Shown piece after piece: positions 44,571 through 53,277 of a DNA stretch of 64,000 nt. Each line of letters opens with the position of its first letter. The first letter of the stretch is position 1. The notes below the pieces were generated by a model. It was not told where the DNA came from and made no database searches. It saw nothing but the letters and a program-made list of their open reading frames with translations. Both the position numbers and the translations under genes were made by a program. The stretch lies in contig NZ_PYAW01000002.1 of assembly GCF_003014755.1 (NCBI RefSeq), positions 62,001-126,000 of the forward strand, given 5' to 3'. Source of the stretch: Chitinophaga niastensis (GTDB lineage: Bacteria; Bacteroidota; Bacteroidia; Chitinophagales; Chitinophagaceae).

Positions 44571-45143
44571 TTACGATTTTAATGCATCCCAGCAAAGGTC
44601 AAAAGTGACGTTGATTTTTGTTCTGTTGAGCGTAATACTACCATAGTGTGTTTGTTTCACCAACTCATTCATGGTACCAATCATAAATGTGAGTAATAGC
44701 CCGGTGTCTGCATTTTTTATCAGCTGCTCTTTTTTCCCTCTTTCCATCAGCTCATAAAACGGGGCCGACAGCTGTTGCGCCTTTTCACGGGTATCAACAG
44801 TAATGAAGGGAGAATGATAACACTGTTCCAGGAAAACAGTTTCTTCGAAATTCTGCAGCTTGTAACGGAGTATGTTCAGCCAGATATTCCTGAATCCGGG
44901 TTTGAAGGGTGCCTGTGGGTTATAGCCCTTAAAAGATACCTTCACAGAGTTCTCCCGGCAGGCAGCAAACAAGGCATTAATGAGCTCATCCTTGCTTTTA
45001 AAATAAACATATAAAGTGCCGGTTGCAATACCGGCTTCCCTGGAAATATCTCCCATGGTGACACCAGACAATCCTTTTTTCGCTACCAGCTTGAGTGCCG
45101 ACTGGAAAATCTGTATTACTTTTTTATCGTCTTTCAGTTTCAC
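44571..45143 (-). CDS. TetR/AcrR-family transcriptional regulator
   Basis: A 190-residue repressor. The N-terminal HTH is typical: ALKLVAKKGLSGVTMGDISR, then EAGIATGTLYVYFKSKDELI. The C-terminal ligand domain is helical. The start is GTG at 45143, four bases downstream of a TATATTTG promoter element, so the mRNA may be nearly leaderless. A palindrome just upstream of that element suggests self-repression. The usp gene follows 40 bases downstream with the same motif. The ligand is unknown. Confidence 0.9.
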   Translation of the reverse strand: MKLKDDKKVIQIFQSALKLVAKKGLSGVTMGDISREAGIATGTLYVYFKSKDELINALFAACRENSVKVSFKGYNPQAPFKPGFRNIWLNILRYKLQNFEETVFLEQCYHSPFITVDTREKAQQLSAPFYELMERGKKEQLIKNADTGLLLTFMIGTMNELVKQTHYGSITLNRTKINVTFDLCWDALKS

Positions 45144-45147
45144 GATA

Positions 45148-45170
45148 CAAATATAAGCGAATAAATATTC
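45148..45170 (-). promoter_or_regulatory. TetR promoter -7 element and operator candidate
   Basis: On the minus strand TATATTTG covers 45155-45148. Next to it, at 45159-45170, is GAATAAATATTC (GAATA and TATTC around AA). A repressor there would cover the -7 to -33 spacer. The match to the motif before usp supports a shared regulator. Confidence 0.6.
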
Positions 45171-45190
45171 ACTTAAAAAAATGAATGCGG

Positions 45191-45590
45191 ATATTGTCTT
45201 TCCCAGGATTAGGCTGATTATGCTGATTACCCTGATTTTATTCTTTTGATTTTGAAAGATTTAAAAAAAGATTAGCGAAGATTAAAGCGGATATTTTATT
45301 TTTTTTGATTTTAAAAGATTAGCGAAGATCTCAGCGGGTATTGTCTGAACCAGGATTTAACGGATTGAATGGATTACCCTGATGGATGCCGAAGATCATA
45401 GCAAAGATATTTGCGTATATCATTTCCATAAAAAACATAACACCCATCAAGGTAATCCATTCAATCCGTTAAATCCTGGTTCAGACAATACCCACTTTAA
45501 TCTTCGCTAATCTTTTTTAAATCTTTCAAAATCAAAAGAATAAAATCAGGGTAATCAGCATAATCAGTTTAATCCTGGGAAAGACAATAT
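45191..45590. repeat. family A nested inverted repeat, copy A4 (largest, 400 bases)
   Basis: Outer arms ATATTGTCTTTCCCAGGATT and complement differ from the CTCCCGATTAGAC type but keep GGCTGATTATGCTGATTAC. Middle arms with AAAAAGATTAGCGAAGAT appear twice on the left. The core ACCAGGATTTAACGGATTGA and complement varies from A2/A3 by TTTTTAGG to TTTAACGG, matched on both arms. It lies between divergent genes, TetR and the fucosidase operon. Confidence 0.93.
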
Positions 45591-45634
45591 TGACGTTGTA
45601 AAAGATTTGATCAGGAGTGCCGGAAAAAAATAAA

Positions 45635-45660
45635 CCCTTGCTGAGACAATGCAGCAAGGG
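45635..45660 (-). terminator. orphan minus-strand terminator-like hairpin
   Basis: CCCTTGCTG (45635-45643) pairs with CAGCAAGGG (45652-45660). On the minus strand it is followed by TTTATTTTTTT, an intrinsic terminator shape. No gene on that strand lies between it and 45909, so it may end a small RNA or shield repeat A4. Confidence 0.5.
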
Positions 45661-45760
45661 CTCTTAAAACATTCACATGGCATCTGCTACAGTGAAGTGG
45701 AAATCTGGCAGATGCTAATTACACATTATAGCCTATTAAAAAACTAAATAAGATGATTGC

Positions 45761-45924
45761 TATATTTGGAAAGTTATCCCACGGCTTAGTACACTTGATA
45801 ACTTATCTGTAACTAAATTAGTGATTACCTTTTGGAAAATAAGTTAACCGTTAGTTAACGGAGCTGCAGTGCCTGTTAACAGGTTTTTCTTGTATCATTT
45901 TCCCTTTCCTTGGTATCATTTTCC
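45761..45924 (+). promoter_or_regulatory. upstream control region of the fucosidase operon
   Basis: TATATTTG (45761-45768) is a -7-type element without a good -33 partner. Downstream lie GTTAAC twice (45843, 45854), the palindrome CCTGTTAACAGG (45872-45883), and two direct copies of GTATCATTTTCC at 45892-45903 and 45913-45924, 21 bases apart, two helix turns. These are likely binding sites for a regulator such as an AraC-type protein, not encoded in the window. Confidence 0.45.
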
Positions 45925-45987
45925 ATGCATTTGCACATGCGACAGGATATGTATATTTTTTACCCGCTGCTATTAAAAACAGTGCCT

Positions 45988-47778
45988 ATGCTCCGCAAAA
46001 TTCCACTATTAATATTATTCGTTTGCCTGTTTACACGTGGCGGGGCACAAGATATGCCCGATATGTGGACCAAAGGTGCCGGTAAAAATACTGCACATCC
46101 GGGTTTAAAATGGTTCCAGGAAGCCAAGTTCGGACTTTTTATTCACTGGGGACTCTATTCCAAACTGGCTGGTCGCTGGAACGACAGCAGCTACTACGGC
46201 AGCGGCGAATGGATCATGAACCGCGCCAAAGCTCCCGCCGCAGAATACGCCAGGGTTGCCCAAACATTCAACCCCGTTGGATTTGATGCGCAGGAATGGG
46301 CCAAAACAGCGAAGGAAGCCGGCATTAAATATATGGTGATCACCGCCAAACACCACGAAGGCTTTAGTATGTTCGATTCCAAAGTAACGGACTTCGATAT
46401 TATGGACGCCTCTCCCTATAAAAAGGATCCTATGAAAGCCTTATCCGCCGCCTGCCGCGAACAAGGTATCCACTTCGGTTTTTATTACTCACAATTCCTC
46501 GACTGGCACGAACCTAATGGCGGTGGCAATAGCTGGGACTTTAAAAATAAAGAAAAGGATTATCAGGAATACTACCGGACCAAGTCCATCCCTCAACTGA
46601 AAGAGTTGCTTACCAACTATGGCCCCCTGGGCCTTGTATGGTTTGATATGCCCGGCGGTTTAACTACAGAACAAACCAAACAAATGATAGACAGTCTCCG
46701 GCTGTTACAACCCAATTGCTTATTCAGCAGCAGGGTAGGGCATGACCTGGGCGACTACCGCGACTTCGGCGACTCAGAACTGCCTCCTGTGCCCATTGCG
46801 GGCGCATGGGAATCTATCTATACACACAATGATTCCTGGGGATATATTCAACATGATCTCAATTTTAAATCTCCTTCGGAAATTATCCGTCTCCTATCCA
46901 ATGTAGCTTCCAAAGGCGGTAACCTTATGCTCAACGTAGGACCGGATGGTAACGGAAAATGGCCGGTATATTCAGTAGTATATCTCAAAGCTACCGGCAA
47001 ATGGTTGCAGGTATATGGCGAAAGTATTTATGGTACTACCTACGGCCTTATCCCGGCACAGCCCTGGGGCGTAACCACCAGCAAGCCCGGAAAATTATTC
47101 CTCCATGTATGGCAAATGCCCGACAGCAAAAAGTTGCGGGTACCCGGCGTAACTGCAAAGATCAAATCCATAAAAATATTGGGCACCAACAAAATGCTCA
47201 CCTGGAAACAATTACCGGAAGAAACAATTATACAGCTGCCATTAACGCTGCCGGATACACGTAATACAGTATTGGTAGTGGAGTATAGTGGTCAGCAACC
47301 TGATTTGTCACAACTCCGCACGCAAACAGTCAGCAGTGAATACCCACAGGCAGAAGTCCCCGCTGTATGGGCAGTTTTTAATGGCCGCACTAAAAATAAA
47401 CTGTTTACTTATTCACATTATTTCGGCGACTGGAAACACGATAACTGTGCTACCGGTATGCTGGAAGCAAACGATGCACTGGTATTTCCACTGGATATAC
47501 AGGATGCCGGCGATTATAAAGTTATATTGGACTACGCCTGTGAGCCCGGCAGCGCTTCGCAGCAGGCCGTGGTAACCGTAGGCGGACAACAACTGCCTTT
47601 TCTTACACTGGTCACCGGCACTTACGAGAGTCATAAGCCTATGGCGTTTATTCAACATGCAGTGGGTATTATACACATAGATAAGGCAGGTAAACAAAAT
47701 CTGGCAGTGAAACCAATGCCGGGCAATAAAAATGAACTATGCTGGTTGCGGAAAATCATCCTTCAACCCGTGAAATAA
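45988..47778 (+). CDS. secreted GH29 alpha-L-fucosidase (with C-terminal extension)
   Basis: A 596-residue enzyme that removes alpha-linked L-fucose. The signal peptide ends TRGGAQ. The catalytic barrel starts LKWFQEAKFGLFIHWGLYS and has ITAKHHEGFSMFDS; the nucleophile is Asp220 in LGLVWFDMPGG. After the usual fucosidase beta domain (to about 470) is an extra C-terminal part of about 120 residues (VWAVFNGRTKNKLFTYSH onward), probably carbohydrate binding. The ATG at 45988 is preferred over those at 45910 and 45924 because it begins the signal peptide. First gene of the PUL's enzyme operon. Confidence 0.94.
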   Translation: MLRKIPLLILFVCLFTRGGAQDMPDMWTKGAGKNTAHPGLKWFQEAKFGLFIHWGLYSKLAGRWNDSSYYGSGEWIMNRAKAPAAEYARVAQTFNPVGFDAQEWAKTAKEAGIKYMVITAKHHEGFSMFDSKVTDFDIMDASPYKKDPMKALSAACREQGIHFGFYYSQFLDWHEPNGGGNSWDFKNKEKDYQEYYRTKSIPQLKELLTNYGPLGLVWFDMPGGLTTEQTKQMIDSLRLLQPNCLFSSRVGHDLGDYRDFGDSELPPVPIAGAWESIYTHNDSWGYIQHDLNFKSPSEIIRLLSNVASKGGNLMLNVGPDGNGKWPVYSVVYLKATGKWLQVYGESIYGTTYGLIPAQPWGVTTSKPGKLFLHVWQMPDSKKLRVPGVTAKIKSIKILGTNKMLTWKQLPEETIIQLPLTLPDTRNTVLVVEYSGQQPDLSQLRTQTVSSEYPQAEVPAVWAVFNGRTKNKLFTYSHYFGDWKHDNCATGMLEANDALVFPLDIQDAGDYKVILDYACEPGSASQQAVVTVGGQQLPFLTLVTGTYESHKPMAFIQHAVGIIHIDKAGKQNLAVKPMPGNKNELCWLRKIILQPVK

Positions 47779-47801
47779 TATTTAATCAGAACAGGAAGCA
47801 C

Positions 47802-49961
47802 ATGAAAAAAACAAATACACTTTTGCTATTGGCAATCGGCTTTTATTCCACCGTGGCAACGGCACAAACAAAGCCGCCTGGAAAAGACTGGCTGATAGAT
47901 AACCATGCCTATACAGCTACCATAGCAGAGAAAGGAAAGGAAATCGTCATCAGCAATGGTTTGCTGAGCAGAAGCTTTCGTATAACCCCTAATGTGATAT
48001 GCACCGATTACCGCAACCTGGTAAGTGGAGAACAGCTGTTACGTGCTGTTAAGTCGGAGGCCAGGTTAACGATTAACGGTCACGGCTATATGATTGGCGG
48101 CGCAAAGGGGCAACCACAAAATGCTTACCTGTTACCCGCATGGTTGGATCAGCTTCATACAGGTCCATCAGATTTTATTTACACCGGCTACCAGGTTACT
48201 AACATTCAACCTTATCTGAAGTGGCAACCACATGGCTGGTGCGCCAATCCTAAACAAGCCACCGGTAAGGCACTCATTTTTTCCTATCAGGCACAAGCGC
48301 CCGAGCTGAAAGGGCTGCAGGTAAAAGTGCATTATGAGATATTCGATGGCATCCCGTTGTTGGCGAAATGGCTGGAAATCACTAACCAAAGTGGTCAGAC
48401 CATCAAATTAAACCAGGTAGTAAATGAAATACTGGCTACCCCGGAAGAAGAATCCGCTGTGGTAGGCGGTGTGCAGCTGATGCAACGGCCACATGGTATC
48501 TATATTGAAAGTAACTACTCTTTCAATAACGCTATGAAAGCTAATCTCAGCGATCAGACAACGCATTGGAAAGCCGACAGCACCTACACTTCACAGGTAA
48601 ACTATGATTATCAAACACCATGTTTGCTGGAGATATATCCTATAGTGCCGGTAGGTATCGCCATGGCGGCAGGAGAACAGTATCTGTCTATCCGCACTTA
48701 CGAACTCCTGCTCGATGGCTACGACCGTGAGCGCAATGGGCTGGCTAAACGTCAACTTTACCGCACCATTGCACCATGGACTACAGAAAATCCTATTTTC
48801 ATGCACCTGGTGAGCACCAAACCGGAAAAAGTAAAAGCCGTGATTGATCAATGCGCTGCCACCGGTTATGAAGGTGTTATCCTCAGCTTTGGCAGTGGAT
48901 TAAATATGGAAGATACCAGTGCTGCCAATATCGCCAAATTCAAATCCCTGGCAGATTACGCCCATAGCAAAAAGGTGTTGCTGGGTGGTTACTCCCTGTT
49001 TTCGAGCAGGCGTATCAGTGATGAAGACGATGTTATCAATCCTGCTACCGGCAAGCCCGGCGGCGCTTTCTTTGGTAATGCACCCTGCCTGGGGAGTAAA
49101 TGGGGACTCAGCTATCTGCAAAAAATAAAATACTTTATCGCCACTGCCGGCTTCGATATCTTTGAAAATGACGGCCCATATCCAGGTGATGTATGCGCCT
49201 CCACTACGCATCCCGGACATACCGGCCTGGAAGATTCCCAATGGAAACAGATGGAATTGCAGAAAGGACTGTATCGGGAGCTGAATGAAAAAGGCGTATA
49301 TGTAAATGCACCCGACTGGTACTTTATGGATGGTACTAATAAAATCGCATTGGGTTATCGTGAAGTTAATTTCTCTCTCCCCAGGGCAGAACAGCTGATC
49401 CTGAACAGACAAAATATTTTTGATGGTACCTGGGAAAAAACACCTGCTATGAGCTGGGGTTTTGTACCACTCAGCGAATACCAGGGTGGTGGCGCTGCCG
49501 CTACATTAGAGCCGTTGAAAGATCACCTGGATGCTTACGAGCAACTGATGATGCAATATTATGGGGCTGGTGTGCAGGCATGTTACCGTGGTCCTCGTTT
49601 ATACGATACCGTTACCACTAAAATAGTAGTACAAAATGTAATCAGCTGGTACAAAAAATACCGCGATATACTGAACACAGATGTTATTCATCTCCGCCGT
49701 GCAGATGGCCGTGACTGGGATGGCATTATGCATGTGAGTGCAAAGCTGCCGCAAAAAGCGATGGTGATGTTGTATAATCCAACGCAACAACCCATTACGC
49801 GTGAAGTGGCTTTACCAATGTATTACAGCGGGCTTACACAAACTGTCCGTATCCGCGAAAAAGAAGGCGTGGCTAAAACGTATGTACTTGACCGTGCCTA
49901 CAATGCATATGTGAAAGTAACAATCCCTGCAGCCGGCTACACCTGGCTGGTAGCGGAATAA
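47802..49961 (+). CDS. secreted clan-D-like glycoside hydrolase, family not assigned
   Basis: A 719-residue exported protein; the signal peptide ends TATAQ. The N-terminal half (about 30-300) is a beta sandwich of the type seen in GH36 and related enzymes. The barrel begins near AAGEQYLSIRTYELLLDG. GFDIFENDGPYPGDVC resembles the nucleophile region of GH36/GH27 and NAPDWYFMDGTNK may hold the acid/base. Alpha-galactosidase-like activity is possible but GH36 signature residues (KxDxxR, CSGGGGR) are not seen. It lies between two GH29 genes, 23 and 36 bases away, so it acts on the same glycan. Confidence 0.75.
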   Translation: MKKTNTLLLLAIGFYSTVATAQTKPPGKDWLIDNHAYTATIAEKGKEIVISNGLLSRSFRITPNVICTDYRNLVSGEQLLRAVKSEARLTINGHGYMIGGAKGQPQNAYLLPAWLDQLHTGPSDFIYTGYQVTNIQPYLKWQPHGWCANPKQATGKALIFSYQAQAPELKGLQVKVHYEIFDGIPLLAKWLEITNQSGQTIKLNQVVNEILATPEEESAVVGGVQLMQRPHGIYIESNYSFNNAMKANLSDQTTHWKADSTYTSQVNYDYQTPCLLEIYPIVPVGIAMAAGEQYLSIRTYELLLDGYDRERNGLAKRQLYRTIAPWTTENPIFMHLVSTKPEKVKAVIDQCAATGYEGVILSFGSGLNMEDTSAANIAKFKSLADYAHSKKVLLGGYSLFSSRRISDEDDVINPATGKPGGAFFGNAPCLGSKWGLSYLQKIKYFIATAGFDIFENDGPYPGDVCASTTHPGHTGLEDSQWKQMELQKGLYRELNEKGVYVNAPDWYFMDGTNKIALGYREVNFSLPRAEQLILNRQNIFDGTWEKTPAMSWGFVPLSEYQGGGAAATLEPLKDHLDAYEQLMMQYYGAGVQACYRGPRLYDTVTTKIVVQNVISWYKKYRDILNTDVIHLRRADGRDWDGIMHVSAKLPQKAMVMLYNPTQQPITREVALPMYYSGLTQTVRIREKEGVAKTYVLDRAYNAYVKVTIPAAGYTWLVAE

Positions 49962-49997
49962 CAAGTAAATCAAACTAAATCACAATAATTAATTGTT

Positions 49998-51341
49998 ATG
50001 AAAAAACTGACACTTTGTGCGATCACTTTCCTGCTGTTCCTCTTGCAGGTACAGGCACAGGAGAAGAAGATCTTTAACGAAACCGATGCACAAAAGGAAC
50101 AAAGACTTGCCTGGTGGACGAATGACCGCTTTGGTATGTTTATTCACTGGGGACTATACTCTATGCCTTCCCGCCATGAGTGGGTGAAGAGCAATGAGCA
50201 TATAACCGACAGTGCCTATCAGAAATATTTTGATCTCTATAATCCGGACCTGTACAATCCGCGCGAATGGGCGCGTATGGCCAAAGCTGCCGGTATGAAG
50301 TATGCAGTGATCACTACCAAACACCACGAAGGTTTTTGTTTATTTGATTCTAAATACACAGATTATAAATCTACCAATACGCCTGTTAAAAAGGACCTGA
50401 TCAAGGAATGGGTGGAAGCTTTCCGCGCGGAAGGGTTAAAAATTGGTTTCTATTATTCTTTGATCGACTGGCACCATCCTGATTACACCATTGACGAGGT
50501 GCATCCGCAGCGGCCCAATAATCCAAAGGATTATGACTCGCTGAACCGAGGCCGTGATATGGCTAAATACCGCACTTATCTGCAAAACCAGGTAAGAGAG
50601 CTGATGACTAATTATGGTAAAATTGATATACTGTGGACAGATTTCTCCTTTCCTGGTGAACATGGTAAAGATCATAACGATTGGAATTCCCTGGAGCTGA
50701 TTAAAATGATCCGGAAGTTACAGCCTGGTATCCTGATTAATAACCGCCTGGATTTAGGTGAATATGCTGATGGTGGCGATTTTGAAACACCTGAGCAATA
50801 TAAAGTATCTGAGTGGCCTACCCGTAATGGCAAGCGTGTTCCTTGGGAAACTTGTCAAACTTTTTCCGGTTCGTGGGGGTATTACCGTGATGAAACATCC
50901 TGGAAAGATAACAAGCAATTGCTGGTGTTGCTGATTGAATCAGTGAGTAAAGGTGGTAATTTGTTATTGAACGTAGGACCCACTTCCCGCGGCCTTTTCG
51001 ATACCCGTGCACAGGACAGGCTGAAAGGAATGGGCGATTGGATGCAGGTAAACAGTCGTTCTATTTATGGATGTACAGAAGCACCTGCTGAATTTAAACG
51101 TCCGGATAATAGCTTGCTTACTTACAATCCTGCTACCAAACGTTTGTATGTGCATTTGCTGGATTATCCATTGCAGCGCTTTGAATTGCCAGGTATGAAA
51201 GGTAAAATAAAGTATGCACAGTTACTCAGTGATGGGTCTGAGATTAAAATGCATAATACTGATAAAGGTGATGTAGCATTGGATTTGCCGGTGCGTAAAC
51301 CTGATGTGGAAATACCGGTGATAGAGTTGATATTGCAATAG
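49998..51341 (+). CDS. secreted GH29 alpha-L-fucosidase (short form)
   Basis: A 447-residue alpha-L-fucosidase. The signal peptide ends VQAQ. RFGMFIHWGLYSMPSRHEW begins the barrel, TTKHHEGFCLFDSKYTDY follows, and the nucleophile is Asp215 in ILWTDFSFPGEHG. It lacks the extra C-terminal domain of the first GH29 in this operon and differs from it throughout, which suggests another linkage or branch. The gene ends 5 bases before repeat C2, which may reduce read-through into the sulfatase gene. Confidence 0.95.
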   Translation: MKKLTLCAITFLLFLLQVQAQEKKIFNETDAQKEQRLAWWTNDRFGMFIHWGLYSMPSRHEWVKSNEHITDSAYQKYFDLYNPDLYNPREWARMAKAAGMKYAVITTKHHEGFCLFDSKYTDYKSTNTPVKKDLIKEWVEAFRAEGLKIGFYYSLIDWHHPDYTIDEVHPQRPNNPKDYDSLNRGRDMAKYRTYLQNQVRELMTNYGKIDILWTDFSFPGEHGKDHNDWNSLELIKMIRKLQPGILINNRLDLGEYADGGDFETPEQYKVSEWPTRNGKRVPWETCQTFSGSWGYYRDETSWKDNKQLLVLLIESVSKGGNLLLNVGPTSRGLFDTRAQDRLKGMGDWMQVNSRSIYGCTEAPAEFKRPDNSLLTYNPATKRLYVHLLDYPLQRFELPGMKGKIKYAQLLSDGSEIKMHNTDKGDVALDLPVRKPDVEIPVIELILQ

Positions 51342-51345
51342 CATT

Positions 51346-51434
51346 TATTTCACACAAAGAAGCAAAGGAGCAAAGACGCAAAAGGTTTTAATAAACTTTG
51401 CGTCTTTGCTCCTTTGCTTCTTTGCGTGAAATAG
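51346..51434. repeat. family C inverted repeat, copy C2 (near perfect)
   Basis: Left arm TATTTCACACAAAGAAGCAA and on to GACGCAAA, right arm TTTGCGTCTTTGCTCCTTTG and on to GTGAAATA. Only one base differs between the arms. It lies between the GH29 and sulfatase genes of one operon. Confidence 0.93.
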
Positions 51435-51477
51435 CATATTTTTATGCTTACCATTTTCTTATTGTTAAACGGCCCGG

Positions 51478-52938
51478 ATGAATAAATTATTACGTTTCCT
51501 TGCTATACTATTATTGGCGGCTGTGTCATTCAGTTTCGTGAAACCATTGCCAGCAGCGAAGAAGCCCAATATCGTGATCATATTTATGGACGATATGGGT
51601 TATGGTGATCTGGAATGTTATGCCGGTACGCCCTGGCACACGCCTCAGTTAAATCGTATGGCCGCGCAGGGTATGCGGTTCACGTATTTTTATGTAGCAC
51701 AGGCAGTATGTTCTGCTTCGAGGGCAGCATTGCTGACCGGTTGTTATCCAAATCGTATAGGCATTAACGGTGCCTTGTGGCCTACTGCGCCCATTGCCCT
51801 GGATACAAGTGAACAAACAATTGCTTCCATATTGAAGCAACAGGGTTACCATACCGGCATGGTAGGTAAATGGCATCTGGGTAGTAAAGCGCCATGGCTG
51901 CCTTTGCAGCATGGGTTTGATGAGTACCTGGGGTTGCCCTACTCCAATGATATGTGGCCTGTGCATTATGATGGTAAGCCATACGCAGATACATCTACCA
52001 ATTCCCGTAAAAATTATCCGCCTTTACCTTTGATCGAAGGGAATAAGCCACTGAGATATATTAAAACACTGGAAGATCAATCGCAGCTCACGACTATTTA
52101 TACTGATCGTGCCTGTCGTTTTATTAAAGAGAATAAAAAACAACCATTTTTCCTGTACCTGGCGCACAGTATGCCACATGTGCCTATTGCCGTTTCTGAT
52201 AAACATAAAGGAAAGAGTAAGGATGGATTGTTTGGAGATGTGATAGAAGAGATTGACTGGTCTGTCGGACAGGTACTGAAAACGCTGGAAGACAATGGGC
52301 TGGCAGATAATACGCTGGTGATATTTACCAGTGATAATGGTCCCTGGTTATCTTATGGTAATCATGCTGGTAATACCGGTGGGTTACGGGAAGGCAAGGG
52401 GACTTCCTGGGAAGGAGGTATTCGTGTCCCATGTATAATGCGGTGGCCGGGCAAGATTCCTGCTGGTGTGGTATGTAACAGGATGGCCGCTACTATTGAT
52501 CTTTTGCCTACTATTGCTAACTTGTGCGGAGCACAGTTGCCGGTAAGAAAAATTGACGGTGTAAATATGAAGTCGTTATTATTTAACGAGCCGGACGCAA
52601 ACCCGCGCGACGAATTGGCCGTATATTACGAAGTGAATAGTTTACAGGCCATTCGTAAAGGACCCTGGAAGCTGGTATTACCGCATAAGTCCCGTACTTA
52701 TAAATTGAATTTACCAGGTTATGATGGTTTCCCGGGAGCACAGCCCAATGTAGATGTTGCGTTAGCGTTGTATGATATGCGTCGTGATCCGGGAGAAACA
52801 TTAGATGTGCAAAAGCAATTTCCGGATGTAGTAAAAGAGTTGTTGGTGATAGCTGAAAAATACCGGAATGAGTTGGGCGATGACCTGACGGGGGCAAAAG
52901 GAAATAGCCGGAGATTTGCCGGAAAGGTGCAATTATGA
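51478..52938 (+). CDS. secreted type I sulfatase (CSASR type)
   Basis: A 486-residue sulfatase. The export signal is at 1-25. Metal residues are Asp38-Asp39 in FMDDMGYGD, and the formylglycine motif is CSASR with Cys78. GKWHLGSKAPW, FTSDNGPW and the C-terminal ALYDMRRDPGETLDVQ are as expected. Both the CSASR and the CSPSR of the 14469 sulfatase fit the C-x-A/P-S-R rule; the two enzymes differ in length and sequence, so they serve different substrates. This one is in the fucose PUL and probably removes sulfate from fucose or galactose units. Confidence 0.95.
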   Translation: MNKLLRFLAILLLAAVSFSFVKPLPAAKKPNIVIIFMDDMGYGDLECYAGTPWHTPQLNRMAAQGMRFTYFYVAQAVCSASRAALLTGCYPNRIGINGALWPTAPIALDTSEQTIASILKQQGYHTGMVGKWHLGSKAPWLPLQHGFDEYLGLPYSNDMWPVHYDGKPYADTSTNSRKNYPPLPLIEGNKPLRYIKTLEDQSQLTTIYTDRACRFIKENKKQPFFLYLAHSMPHVPIAVSDKHKGKSKDGLFGDVIEEIDWSVGQVLKTLEDNGLADNTLVIFTSDNGPWLSYGNHAGNTGGLREGKGTSWEGGIRVPCIMRWPGKIPAGVVCNRMAATIDLLPTIANLCGAQLPVRKIDGVNMKSLLFNEPDANPRDELAVYYEVNSLQAIRKGPWKLVLPHKSRTYKLNLPGYDGFPGAQPNVDVALALYDMRRDPGETLDVQKQFPDVVKELLVIAEKYRNELGDDLTGAKGNSRRFAGKVQL

Positions 52939-53277
52939 TATATATAGATAAATATAATTTGTGAGAAATGAAAGAAGTGCCAACTTTGAAGTGATTGATT
53001 GTTAAGGCTTTGTATTCCCGTTAATCCGCTAAAGGTATAGAGTCAACCATGTTATGATTGTGTTTTATTAGTAATATAAAACAAATTGTATATTAATATT
53101 TATTGAAAAACCATATACGTATCCGATTGACTACTGCATGTAATTGTTTCAAATTTGTTACGGGTATGGAAACCGTGTGATCTTTCCGTTTTCAGTTATC
53201 AACCATACCAGCTTCCAAAAATTGCAGTTAACAATGGAAGATTTCATAGGAAATATACATAACCCAAAAGGAATATT
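52939..53277. other. AT-rich gap, no clear feature
   Basis: The 339 bases between the sulfatase and the LuxR-type gene hold no supported gene, repeat or terminator. The promoter of the regulator must lie here. Confidence 0.5.
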
